From the NCBI GenBank assembly GCA_031002005.1, contig JARYHS010009186.1:257825199-257889198 (forward strand): a stretch of 64,000 nt of DNA. Reading direction: 5' to 3'. Both the position numbers and the translations under genes were made by a program. Under the pieces are notes generated by a model. That model was not told the origin of the DNA and ran no database searches. It saw only the letters and a list, made by a program, of their open reading frames with translations. The DNA comes from Vandiemenella viatica. Lineage: Eukaryota; Arthropoda; Insecta; Orthoptera; Morabidae. Shown here one piece after another: positions 54,145 to 64,000 of this stretch. Position 1 is the first letter of the stretch; each line of letters begins with the position of its first letter.

Positions 54145-56118
54145 ATGATGGCAGTAAGCTGTGGAATAGTAGTGGCCATCTTAATAATGAGTGTGACGTC
54201 AACGATGCAACAGCAGGATCTACAGTTAACAAAATTCAAGTCATCACCAGGACTGTATTATGACAACAAAGGGACAGTAAGTTTGTACACTGTTACTTGG
54301 AGAATAGTGAGTTATTTTAACTTAAAAGACATAAGAGAGAAATTTGAAGCCAGTCGAAATGTAGCGTCAAGGGCTGTAGACTTTTGCAATCAAAAACTTA
54401 CAAAGATAAATGTAAGTACAGTAGAATGTGTGGGCGCAAAATGCATTAGAATACCATGTGAGCAAAATAGAAGCCTCACAAAGCCTAATTGGGCAATTAG
54501 CTAGACATGAGCAGAATAGAAGAAAACGAGGAATACTTAATTTTGTAGGGGAACTTAGCAAGGTCCTATTTGGAACTTTGGATGAAGATGATGCTTCTTA
54601 TTTTAAGTCAAAAATTAATTTGTTAGAAAATGAACAGAAGCAATTATTAAAGTTGTCCAAAGAGCAAGTTACAATTGTAAGAGCGACATTGACTAGCTTC
54701 AATCACACGGTTAATTCGATAGAGCGTAATGAAAAAGTTATAACTGCAGGGATGTTAAAATTAAATGAGCATGTCATAAAATATGAGAATAGCGTAGACA
54801 AAAGAATGGATAAGCTTGCCATATCAGTCACATTAAATGAACAGCTGATACAATTAATGTCAATATTCAATGAAATTGAGAGAGAATACGATTTGCTTAT
54901 AACTGCCATAGTGAATGCACAGAAAGGCATTCTTGAACCGCATTTAGTCAATCCGTACAAGTGGTAAATACTTGGGATTGATTAAAGACGAAATAAAAGA
55001 TAAGCAATTTCCAATAGAATTGTCTGAAGCCAAGGGGTATCAATTAATGAGAGTAATAGATCTAGATGTCTTTATTTCGGGAAATATATTGAGCTATGTA
55101 TTAAATATTCCGCTAGTAGACAGTGAAATGTTTAACATTTATAAGCTTTGGCCCCTACCAGTTGAGGTGAATCACAGTAAACAATTATTTACCTATATAG
55201 CGCCTGAAAAAGAATTTTTGTTAATTGATGATGCAAAACGGCAATATGTAAAGTTAGATAGTGATCAATTAACATGCAAAAAGCTAGAACCTAATCATAG
55301 TATTTGTAAACAGACATTTGTGTTATTGTCAACATATGATCATGAGGTATGTGAAGCCAGGATGCTTCAACCTATAGTAAAAATCCCAAGTGATTGTATT
55401 CAGAAGTTTATTACACTGAATGAAAGCGTATGGACGCAAATAAGAGGTAATGAATGGCTTTTTGTAGCACCAAAGGATGAAGGATTAACAGTTTTGTGTA
55501 ATGAAAATAAGCCTACAGATGTAATTATTAAAGGGACAGGAAAGCTTAAATTCTTAAGTAAATGTAAGGGATATGGTGCACAAATATTAATACAGTCTGA
55601 GCATATCATTAGATCAAAGGTACCGATTAATGATATAGTCCCGAATCTAAATATGGAGATAGATTGTTGTATAATAAATAAAGAAAAACATATCTGAAAT
55701 TCCTCTATATTTACCAGTTGAACCTGTAGTTCGACAGTTAGATGATTTGACGGCAGCAGGGCATAAGCTAGATGAGATAGAAGATGAAATTACATACCAG
55801 CAAAGAACAGCGTTTAATTCTTTCTCTATAGACAGTATACCAATATGGGGGTATGCTGGGACAGGGATAGTAGTGCTGATAATAATATTCTGTGTATGTA
55901 GATATTGTAAATGTTGCCGTGATTGTTTTAGGTTTTTCTGTAAAGCCATAGGTGATGACTGTTGCACTAAGATTTGTGTTAAGAATAAGATTGTAAATCA
56001 GTACCCTGATACTGGGGTGGTTAGGTATCATCCTGCTGGAATGAACAATGATGAGAGTGAACAGATTACTTTTGGGCCTGTGAGAAGCAGGTATGTAAAC
56101 GAAACAGTGATACAGTGA
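54145..56118 (+). pseudogene. env: Env-like gene (baculovirus F-type), frame-broken
   Basis: The env gene follows pol directly, with a splice-acceptor-like AAAATTGCAG just before its ATG, as expected for a spliced env message. Four consecutive frames cover it: 54145-54504 (hydrophobic signal-like start), 54428-54967 (a basic furin-type site near 54535 followed by a hydrophobic, fusion-peptide-like stretch and heptad-like helices), 54972-55697 (Cys-containing ectodomain) and 55747-56118 (a transmembrane helix near 55850-55900 and a Cys-rich cytoplasmic tail). The arrangement resembles F-type envelope proteins of insect errantiviruses and baculoviruses. Three frame changes (within 54428-54504, near 54967 and near 55697-55747) prevent a full-length product in this copy. 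Confidence 0.8.
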
Positions 56119-56547
56119 TAAGTGAACGTGTGCGTTATCCAAACAGATATTTGGAGTATGAACAAAAGAGACCATTGATGTTTTTGTCTAAAACTGATAA
56201 ACGTTAGAATGTATAATGAACATATTGTGGGAAAAGATATTAAAATGCTTTGTGTTAGTTTTAGGAAATAATAAGACACTGTCAAAAGAAAAAGTGAAAT
56301 GGTACATTGTAAGATAATTATTTATACATGTATGATGTATGTAATATTAAAAATTGTCACTATTGTAAAGACAAGATAAGAAAGAAATTGAAATATGTGT
56401 GAAACATATGTGAAATATGTGAAACATTGTAAAAATTAATGTATCATTGTAATATGCATAAGAAATTAATTGTCAATAAATAAGCAGCTCACACAGCCGA
56501 CACAGAATTTGAAAATTTTGCACTCTCAAGAGAGATTGCAAAATTTT
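56119..56547 (+). other. Gypsy 3' untranslated region
   Basis: AT-rich sequence between env and the polypurine tract with GTGAAATATGTGAAACAT-type short repeats near 56395-56430. No ORF. Confidence 0.6.
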
Positions 56548-56563
56548 CCCCAAGGGGGGGAGG
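56548..56563 (+). other. Polypurine tract
   Basis: AAGGGGGGGAGG directly precedes the TG of the right LTR, the expected plus-strand primer site. Confidence 0.8.
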
Positions 56564-57349
56564 TGTTGCGAATGAATCGCAAGAAGTACTTAGGTGTACA
56601 GGTTGCACAATTAAGTGTAGGATTTACGTGTTCGGAGACGCGTAGGATGTTGTGGAGAAGCAATGTTTATCAACAGAGGCAGTAAACATAAACAGTAGAG
56701 GCCGGAAGGTCGAGCGAGGGGAGATAGGACTGTGTGTTGACAAGCAGCGGAAGAGCGCCCGATAACGCCCTCGACCCGACAGCCTGCGTGACAGGAAACA
56801 CGAAAATTTCCAGAAGGATAAACAAAGCTGATGCAAGAACGTAGGATACGTGACCAGCGCAACCCGAATGTTCGAGAAGGTCGAGAAGACACACGCAGTG
56901 TCGTCACCGGACGATATAAAAGAGGTGGCCGGGCCACGCAGGGCAGGACCAGCAGGGAGAGGACCAGCAGGAGCGAGAGGATCACCAGCAGAGCAGAGGG
57001 GAGTAGAGTAGGGCGGAGCGAGACAGAGCAGGGCACAGTAGTCGCCGTTGTTAGCTGTTAGGGTCTTCAAGTATAAGGGTCTTAGTAAATGACGGACCAG
57101 CAGATAGAAGGACCCAAGCTAGTTACTCCCGTAATTTCTGAATATTCAGTGGAAGTAGGTCGGGCTTCGTGAGTTGCAAGTTTGATTGTAATTCAACTTG
57201 TATGTGTTTTTATTTCTCAACCTTTTCCACACCGAGTTCCCAAGTTTGAAAATCGTTACTCACTTGTATTTAGACTTCCAACAACTAAACGGAAGTCTAG
57301 CTCCCAACTTCCGAACCGCTCGCGGAAGTAAATAGCCAACGACGCAACA
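56564..57349 (+). repeat. Right LTR (786 bp)
   Basis: Same ends and TATA box (56915-56921) as the left LTR. It is shorter by about 148 bp, mainly one 144-bp deletion between CTCCCG repeats, and differs in the short CAGCAGG repeats after the TATA box. Confidence 0.92.
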
Positions 57350-57720
57350 TTATGCCAAGTTGCATTCAAATCCATTCAGCAGTTTCAGCGTGACGTTTCA
57401 AGGGTATTTAACTTTGATCACTTTCTCACGGGAACCCTATCATTATTCTGGATAAAAAGTATTGTAAATGTTAATCCACAGTATCAGTTATAATTATGCA
57501 AAGTTACATTCAATTCCATGCGGTCGTTTCTGCATCATGCGTTTCAAAAGTACTTATCTTTCATCACTTATACGACGAGAATCTTATTGTTTTTCGGGAT
57601 AAATGTACTCTCAATGATCATGCATAGTACCAATTATTTATGCCATGTTCCATTCAAATCCATCGGTAGTTTCAGCGTGATGCGCTTTCAAAGTACGTAC
57701 AGACAACAGACAAAACTGAA
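57350..57720 (+). repeat. Tandem repeats resembling RTE LINE 3' tails
   Basis: Three diverged units start at about 57350, 57494 and 57638 with TTATGCCAAGTTGCATTCAA-like sequence, then a CAGTTTCAGCGTGA-like box and, in the first two, a CGGGAACCC- or TTCGGGATAAA-like box. Spacing is about 145 bp. The boxes resemble the 3' untranslated tails of arthropod RTE LINEs. It starts directly at the end of the gypsy right LTR. Confidence 0.6.
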
Positions 57721-58274
57721 AAAAATACAGTTATGGCTTCTACATCATTATTAATGCTTCCTCAAATTAAAATTTTAAGGTACATTTAATGTACAGATTT
57801 CGTCCCGTTACAGTATAATTAAGTACAGATGGGATTTGAATACCAACACTCAAACTCTCAAGCATTTCATAATCCATAATCAATTTAGTTTGCTTTGTAC
57901 CTACAGAAATGTTCAAAGAGATCAAAACATATTTTAAAATGTTGTGGGGATTTGTTATTTTCTCCGTTTCTTTCACTGATTAAGGAACAACCTTCTGCAT
58001 ACGAAGGCTATTTATAGCAAGTGTTAGTCTTTCTTTAATTTTCATAACGTATAGTCCTCACCGTAGATTTTCTTCGATATTCGAATTTTCTGGTATTATT
58101 TCATTCCCTATATTGAACTATAACTTCATAACTTTATGAAAATAATTATTTCGATTACGGGTTTTAACACTAAGCACTTGCCATGATCCTCTATAAGCTG
58201 CTGTACAGTACCTGGTATGGCATCAATGGTGAATTTGATTATAGTTCCATTACACCATATATAAAATTCAGAGC
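57721..58274. other. Nothing assigned
   Basis: AT-rich sequence without coding or repeat signal up to the SINE target duplication. Confidence 0.4.
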
Positions 58275-58284
58275 AGCTTTCTGG

Positions 58285-58531
58285 GACCGAGCGTGGTGGG
58301 TGAGCGGTTACGCTCTGGCCTCGCATTCGGGGGACAACGTTTCGAATCCCCGTCCGGGTATCCATTTGGGTTTTCCATGGTTTCCCCAAACCAATCCAGG
58401 CGAATGCCGGATGCTTCCTTTGAAAGGTCATGGCCGAATTTCTTCCCGTTCTTTGTCCCCAATCCTTTTCCCGCCTCTGATGACCTCGACGTCGGCGAGG
58501 CGTAAAGCCATAAGTAAAAAAAGAAAAAAAA
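58285..58531 (+). mobile_element. tRNA-derived SINE with perfect target duplication
   Basis: GTGGTGGGTGAGCGGTTACG (A-box), GTTTCGAATCCCCGTCCGGG (B-box), the family body, and the ACCTCGACGTCGGCGAGGCG tail stem followed by GTAAAGCCATAAG and an A-rich end. Flanked by AGCTTTCTGG (58275-58284, 58532-58541). The best-bounded copy in the window. Confidence 0.9.
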
Positions 58532-58541
58532 AGCTTTCTGG

Positions 58542-58993
58542 ACGCAGAGGTTTGCGTCGAAACTAGTCAGGCGAGTAGAGGAGACACATGTGACACAAAG
58601 GAATCAGCACTGTTCGACATTCTGTTTGTAGCAGGAGTCTGTTTCTGGCTGTGCTATCGACAACAGCAATCGGCTGCCTCCCGGGCCGCCATCATAGGAT
58701 GGAACCTGATACACAGAGACAGAACCTCTTCCACTGCACAACAGAACAAATGTATAGCTTTGACATTACAGAGATACACATCTGCCGATTTCTTCAGCAA
58801 CGAGAGCGGGACATGTGAATACACAAAGAATTCACTGTGTTAAGTCTTTCCGATTTTGTTTATTGTTTACTAAGAAATACTTTCGTAATACGAAGGTCAC
58901 ATACATTTACAAAAAAGTTTTTTCCCCTGTGGTGATTTTTCAGTCCACTTTACGTAACTGTGGTTTAGGCAATAAAATCACCGTATTTGACAG
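58542..58993. other. GC-richer segment before the gap, unassigned
   Basis: 58560-58800 has balanced base composition and an open plus frame (ESALFDILFVAGVCFWLCYR and on to a stop at about 58842). I do not recognise it. It may be part of an element cut by the gap. Confidence 0.3.
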
Positions 58994-59993
58994 NNNNNNN
59001 NNNNNNNNNNNNNNNNNNNNNNNNNNNNNNNNNNNNNNNNNNNNNNNNNNNNNNNNNNNNNNNNNNNNNNNNNNNNNNNNNNNNNNNNNNNNNNNNNNNN
59101 NNNNNNNNNNNNNNNNNNNNNNNNNNNNNNNNNNNNNNNNNNNNNNNNNNNNNNNNNNNNNNNNNNNNNNNNNNNNNNNNNNNNNNNNNNNNNNNNNNNN
59201 NNNNNNNNNNNNNNNNNNNNNNNNNNNNNNNNNNNNNNNNNNNNNNNNNNNNNNNNNNNNNNNNNNNNNNNNNNNNNNNNNNNNNNNNNNNNNNNNNNNN
59301 NNNNNNNNNNNNNNNNNNNNNNNNNNNNNNNNNNNNNNNNNNNNNNNNNNNNNNNNNNNNNNNNNNNNNNNNNNNNNNNNNNNNNNNNNNNNNNNNNNNN
59401 NNNNNNNNNNNNNNNNNNNNNNNNNNNNNNNNNNNNNNNNNNNNNNNNNNNNNNNNNNNNNNNNNNNNNNNNNNNNNNNNNNNNNNNNNNNNNNNNNNNN
59501 NNNNNNNNNNNNNNNNNNNNNNNNNNNNNNNNNNNNNNNNNNNNNNNNNNNNNNNNNNNNNNNNNNNNNNNNNNNNNNNNNNNNNNNNNNNNNNNNNNNN
59601 NNNNNNNNNNNNNNNNNNNNNNNNNNNNNNNNNNNNNNNNNNNNNNNNNNNNNNNNNNNNNNNNNNNNNNNNNNNNNNNNNNNNNNNNNNNNNNNNNNNN
59701 NNNNNNNNNNNNNNNNNNNNNNNNNNNNNNNNNNNNNNNNNNNNNNNNNNNNNNNNNNNNNNNNNNNNNNNNNNNNNNNNNNNNNNNNNNNNNNNNNNNN
59801 NNNNNNNNNNNNNNNNNNNNNNNNNNNNNNNNNNNNNNNNNNNNNNNNNNNNNNNNNNNNNNNNNNNNNNNNNNNNNNNNNNNNNNNNNNNNNNNNNNNN
59901 NNNNNNNNNNNNNNNNNNNNNNNNNNNNNNNNNNNNNNNNNNNNNNNNNNNNNNNNNNNNNNNNNNNNNNNNNNNNNNNNNNNNNNNNNNNNN
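58994..59993. other. Assembly gap, 1000 N
   Basis: Exactly 1000 undetermined bases, a conventional placeholder, so the true distance is unknown. Sequence resumes directly inside the inverted duplication. Confidence 0.99.
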
Positions 59994-60011
59994 TCACAGT
60001 ATATTACATGT

Positions 60012-60196
60012 ACGAAAAGTTCTTGGGCCTCCCACCAAAGGAGGGTCATTCAGATGCAACATTTCAGGGCCATTCTCAGACTCTTTTCTGGTGAATTTTT
60101 AGGTTCCTGGAGTACCAGAAGATGGAGTCTGAGAACGGCCCTGAAACGTCGTATCTGATTGACACATTACTTCAGTGGGAGGTCCGACAACTTTTC
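60012..60196. repeat. Fold-back (right arm copy)
   Basis: Copy of the fold-back at 38980-39167. Here the plus strand preserves CCAGAAGATGG and CCCTGAAACGTCGTATC, with a GAAAC-GTCG-TA layout closer to a hammerhead terminus than the left copy. Confidence 0.75.
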
Positions 60197-60477
60197 ATAT
60201 AGACCTGTGGAATGTTTATCACACAGAATGGGGACCTTGGCTTTGTGTCTGGATCATAGCTACAGTAAACCACCCACGTCCCCCCTTTCTAAAATTGTTA
60301 ACCTCGAGGTCAGAAACTTGCATAGGTAAATGGGTGGTGAGGTTGAACACTTCACAGTGTACAATCTGAGGGCAGATTCTAAAACTCAAGTTGTAGTACG
60401 CTAGATGAAGTGATAGGACGATTCCATGTCACTCTGTCCTTTTTCAGATGCATGGGTCCAAAAACAAGATTCTAGAG

Positions 60478-60852
60478 CAGGGTTTCTCAAACTCATAGCT
60501 CCAAATAACCCTATGAAATCTCACAAACAATGGCAAATCCCTTGGTTAAAAAAATTTGTTTTTTATTTTTTTAAGGATTTTTATCTAAAAAAAAAAAAGA
60601 GTATAAGTAATACAGTCGCAAACTGCAGTATGTTATTAATTAATTAATTTGATGGATGGGCTTGTTTCTTGTCTCAAGGTGAGAGTCTATGTTAGCAGTT
60701 TAGCTCATTTTTAATCTCAGTTCATCATGTTGCATGTTGCAATCTCAAGATACCCAGTCAGCCACCATAAAGTAAATCATATCAGGAACCCCCTTACATT
60801 CAATTGGGGAAGAACTCCTGGGGTATGTAAATCCCTACTTTGAGAAACCCTG
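60478..60852. mobile_element. hAT MITE (right arm copy)
   Basis: 375 bp, flanked by TTCTAGAG (60470-60477, 60853-60860), the reverse complement of the duplication at 38313. Ends CAGGGTTTCTCAAAC and its inverted partner. Confidence 0.9.
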
Positions 60853-61803
60853 TTCTAGAGCACCAAAACTCTGGATGGACTACGGGGACCTGTCACCATT
60901 AGAAAATGATAAGCCAGGATTCGGAACTCTCCCACTTTACGTATATTAATGGAAAAATTCTTCATATGGAGAAAATGTGTATTATGTCTATATGGGAAGA
61001 ATCGCTTCTTTTTACATTTCTGAGGGTTTAGTTGGAGTAACAGATGTATTATCCACTATTCCTTAACCTTGTTTAATACAACCACCAACAAAGGGGCCTC
61101 AATTTCACTTAATAAGTATCATATTCTTGAAGTTCACAGTGGACTGCAAACTCTACTAATGTGTAAACAAAAGTAGGAGCATAATCACCTGCTACAATCT
61201 TGTGATGAGCTCTGCAGGAGGAAATTGAAATGGTTTGTAAAGAAAATCTGCAAAAATTGGCTATATTCATGCTGACCTTTCACCCTGCTAGAATATAAAG
61301 TAAATTGAAGGTTGTGTATCTGTACTTCAATATGAATAACAAATGATAGGGAAATAAATCAAAAACTTGTGAAAGTCAAATGCAAGAGGGCTGTGGCAAA
61401 CTCACAAAACATGAGATGAACAGAGTTGTACCTTATTCATGTAGAGAGGATGTAACAGAGAAGTAGAAACCTGTGTCTGCGAAGAATGAAACTACAAATT
61501 GTTTTGGTACAGTGGGTGACAAAAGCTAGTAATTTAGGAAAGTAATCTCATTTAAAATTAGGCAGTCCATTGTATAGTCACTTATATCTTGTAGTATTTA
61601 AAGTCTGCTGATTCAATTGACATCTCAACACAATTATTGCATTGAAACGGTTAATAAATATATATACTCGCAAGTACTTCCTAACAAGTATTTTTGCAAT
61701 AAGTAAAAATCCCTTAAATTTCATTTTAAATGTTTTTCAAACTGCATTTTACTAACTGTGTGGGTCTACCTTTCAGATATTGACTGTGAAATTTCTGTTT
61801 CAG

Positions 61804-61885
61804 GAGTTACAGCACACTTATGAAGACTGAAAATATGACTTCTAATAGATATGATGATGGAAATGATTCAGACGATTTTATGTAA
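61804..61885 (+). pseudogene. CCDC25: Duplicated CCDC25 last exon, inverted
   Basis: Same acceptor (TTCTGTTTCAG), same reading SYSTLMKTENMTSNR to DSDDFM and TAA, and the same AATAAA (61913-61918) as the exon at 37283-37364, but on the plus strand. No other CCDC25 exon is near it in this orientation within the visible sequence. It is most likely a detached exon copy rather than a second gene, although the gap and window edge leave room for more. Confidence 0.85.
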
Positions 61886-62149
61886 TTAGCAGTTAATCAA
61901 AGATGATATTTAAATAAAACAATTAATGTTAAGAAAAGTAGTACATGATCTTAACTTTTTTACCCTTAGTTTTTTTAATGTTACATTTAGCAAACTTCCT
62001 GACAATCTTTTAAATCTTCACTCGTTAAAAGAAAACCTTGTCACACAAAATAGGCTACTGGTGAGATATACACTATCTAGAATAAAATGAAATGATACTG
62101 CATGGATTGACAGAGTGTGTGATATAGTTACTTCAGGTATTACAAAATC

Positions 62150-62955
62150 AAGTTTACAAAGAACTTGACATTTTTAGCCCACTTAAAAGTCTGGTGTTGC
62201 ATCTCCCTGGCCTGGATGCATGCACTGATTCAGTTGGGGAGAGTATCGTAAAGCCATGGTATTATCTTCCGAGGCAAGCTGACCCACAACTGTAGTAACT
62301 GGTCATTGATATCCTGGTTACTGGCAATGGGTCAGAGTTGACATCTTAGTTGTTACCACGCATTTTTAATTGGGGACAGATCTGAGTATATTGCTGGCCA
62401 CGGGAGAATCTCAACATCACTCACAGGCCGTTTGTGGACGATCATTATCATGTTAAAATGGCACCATGATCCTATAACCTCACATGATGCACCATTGTGT
62501 CATTGGGGTTCGCTTGGTAAATAACAACCAGGACCTGAAATTTATCTGATGGCTCTCCACACCATAATGCACACTACTGCACTCCTCCAAAACACTAGAA
62601 GATTTAGACCTCTCCCCAAGTCGTCGCCACACACTCCTACAGGGATCCAAGGTAGTGCAGAGCCACGATTCATCGCTGAACACAATATGACTCCATTCAT
62701 CAGAGGTCAGTGCTTCCAGTCACAGCACCATTCCAAACACAACTGTTTGTGTTGTGTTAATGGTGGCAGCCATTGCATGAGACGGTAATTCCCTAGTCTG
62801 GCTGCTGCTAGTATCCAACCAATGGTGCGGGATGATACAGAATGTTGCAAGGAGTCTTTTACTTGTTCTCGGATGACAGGCACAGAGGTGAAGAGGTTAC
62901 GATATGGCACTCCTCCCTTGTGGTCAGTTGTGGCCATTTGGAACCTTGACAATGA
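62150..62955 (-). mobile_element. Tc1-like transposase relic (right arm copy)
   Basis: Reverse-complement copy of 36216-37020, including VFSDESWLCTTLDP, with the same stops. It ends next to the mariner insertion site. Confidence 0.8.
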
Positions 62956-62960
62956 ATATA

Positions 62961-63791
62961 CAGGGCGTTCGCCGGGAAACGCAACCCACTGTTAGCGCTA
63001 CAAGGAAGAAACTGCTCGCGGCGAGCGAGCGGTCAGCTCCCGGCATTGTTCGACCGTCGGCCGCGGACTATTTCATAAACTTGTATGTGCTAAGCATTTA
63101 AATGTGACGTAATTCATTAGCTTACCTTATAAAAGATGCTGGAAGTGTTGACACTCTTGTGTAATGCACATTTCACATCTTCTGAACATATTTCGAGACA
63201 CACGCTGCCCTAACTTACTTAATGATTTTTTGGGTGACTGTTCTAGTCGAAAAGCGATATCGTCAATTTTCTCCTCTGTGAGAATACAGTTGACCGACAG
63301 TCTCTTTTTGTTAAAAAATGAACCCGTTTCTCTTACTTTTTTAACCAGACGCAGAATTGTTGATTTAGCTGGCAGTAAAGCGCCAGGATATTCGCGACGA
63401 AATTTACTGCGACACTTTTTAAACGACTTCTTCTTCACATATGTATCGTAGAGAAATATTCTTTGTTGCAAACTGTAACGTACCATAATTTTACTCACAC
63501 TCAAACACGGTACAGATTAGTAAGAGTATGAAGCCCCAAACCAGCCAAACCGCAAAGAAACGTTTATTCACAACACTGATTAATAAGAGACTGAAGTCAC
63601 AAACTATCTACAATGCAAAGAAACCGTTCTTAACAATGTAAGGGTCACTGCACTGCACTGTTGGGGCAGCGGAGGTGTTAAACAGTGCGGTGATTCACGG
63701 TGGCGTGTGGCGGAAACTGCTGGCTCCGCTGTCCGAGCAAGTTGCCGACGGCAACAGACTGGGAGGGTTGCGTTTTCCGGCGAACGCCCTG
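62961..63791 (-). mobile_element. Mariner-type element inserted in right arm only
   Basis: Ends CAGGGCGTTCGCCGGGAAAC and CAGGGCGTTCGCCGGAAAAC (reverse complement of the right end), flanked by TA (62959-62960, 63792-63793). The left arm of the duplication has the empty site AATATATATTTCC at about 36205-36217, with a single TA. The 831-bp element is non-autonomous: it keeps only the transposase N-terminus. Confidence 0.92.
63127..63504 (-). pseudogene. Mariner-type transposase N-terminal fragment
   Basis: 125 residues: MVRYSLQQRIFLYDTYVKKK, CRSKFRREYPG, TILRLVKKVRETGSFFNKK, LTEEKIDDIAFRLEQSPKKS. This is a helix-turn-helix DNA-binding domain of the paired type found in Tc1/mariner/IS630 transposases. 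It ends after the second HTH, and no DDE/D catalytic domain follows, so it could at most bind the ends. Confidence 0.8.
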
Positions 63792-64000
63792 TATATTTCC
63801 TCATGTTCCCATGCAGTCCAATACTGGGTTACTGTCTCATCTGAATGCCCTACAAATTTGTATACTGCACGATTCAACCAGTAAAATGGAGACCTACAAT
63901 GAGGCCCCTTTCAAACTGTTAGTAGCTGATAGCACTATTTCACTAGTATGGTGCATATAGGATTGAAAATGAGGGCAAGGAAATGGACCCTCGAAACATC

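Larger units (their letters stand above)
47549..57349 (+). mobile_element. Endogenous gypsy/errantivirus-like LTR element with env
   Basis: Two LTRs (TGTTGCG...GCAACA) enclose gag, pol and an env-like region in the order of insect gypsy-type errantiviruses, with a G-rich polypurine tract before the right LTR. All large frames are interrupted by indels, so it is a degraded endogenous copy. The flanks do not show a matching 4-6 bp duplication (ACGT left, TTAT right), which suggests recombination or a rearranged target. It lies upstream of the visible CCDC25 exons, possibly within an intron. Confidence 0.93.
59994..64000 (-). repeat. Inverted duplication, right arm
   Basis: Reverse complement of 36001-39183 throughout, apart from small differences and the mariner insertion at 62961-63791. 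It is cut by the gap at one end and the window edge at the other, so both outer limits are unknown. Confidence 0.93.

Noticed and set aside
58815..60158. Very long open frames on both strands
   Set aside because: They run through the 1000-N gap and are artefacts of undetermined bases.

Overview
This window is insect-like nuclear DNA: AT-rich, with genes split into short exons by long introns and a very high load of transposable elements of metazoan type (Penelope-like elements, RTE and jockey-like LINEs, tRNA-derived SINEs, hAT, Tc1/mariner, PIF/Harbinger, an env-bearing gypsy element). The repeat mix suggests a hemimetabolous insect such as a cockroach, termite, orthopteran or stick insect. 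That placement is an inference and is not proven here. One 1000-base run of N (58994-59993) marks an assembly gap.

Two host genes can be read with confidence. QTRT1, the catalytic subunit of eukaryotic queuine tRNA-ribosyltransferase, is complete on the plus strand in eight coding exons from 7656 to 27762 (398 codons). All splice junctions keep frame; intron 2 uses a GC-AG pair. The 3' part of CCDC25 lies on the minus strand: an internal exon at 45158-45361 and the last exon at 37283-37364. Its 5' exons are not in the visible sequence. The two genes are convergent, about 9.5 kb apart.

Layout: 1-7.6 kb is a mosaic of mobile-element debris (Penelope C-terminus, deleted mariner, an inverted-repeat element, a LINE piece, a 2.1 kb hAT element with a perfect 8-bp target duplication). 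7.6-27.8 kb is QTRT1, whose introns carry SINEs, two copies of one MITE, two hAT elements, Penelope pieces, a 273-bp palindrome and a PIF/Harbinger derivative. 27.8-36 kb holds two fold-back structures with hammerhead-like motifs, decayed LINE and mariner pieces, and a nearly full-length RTE-type LINE (about 32.4-35.5 kb). 36-39.2 kb is one arm of a large inverted duplication that includes the last CCDC25 exon. 39-47.5 kb is mostly CCDC25 intron. 47.5-57.3 kb is an endogenous gypsy/errantivirus-like element with two LTRs, gag, pol and env, all broken by frame changes. 57.3-59 kb has an RTE-type tail repeat and a SINE. 60-64 kb is the second, inverted arm of the duplication, with a mariner insertion that the other arm lacks.

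Most notable: (1) an inverted duplication of at least 3.2 kb, visibly near-identical, carrying a second copy of the CCDC25 last exon and abutting the gap; (2) several Penelope-type arms arranged head to head, some with a recognisable hammerhead-ribozyme-like core; (3) a tandemly repeated linker in the gypsy pol ORF; (4) a single-base frame break in a T homopolymer of the CCDC25 exon. I found no CRISPR array, operon or prokaryotic feature.
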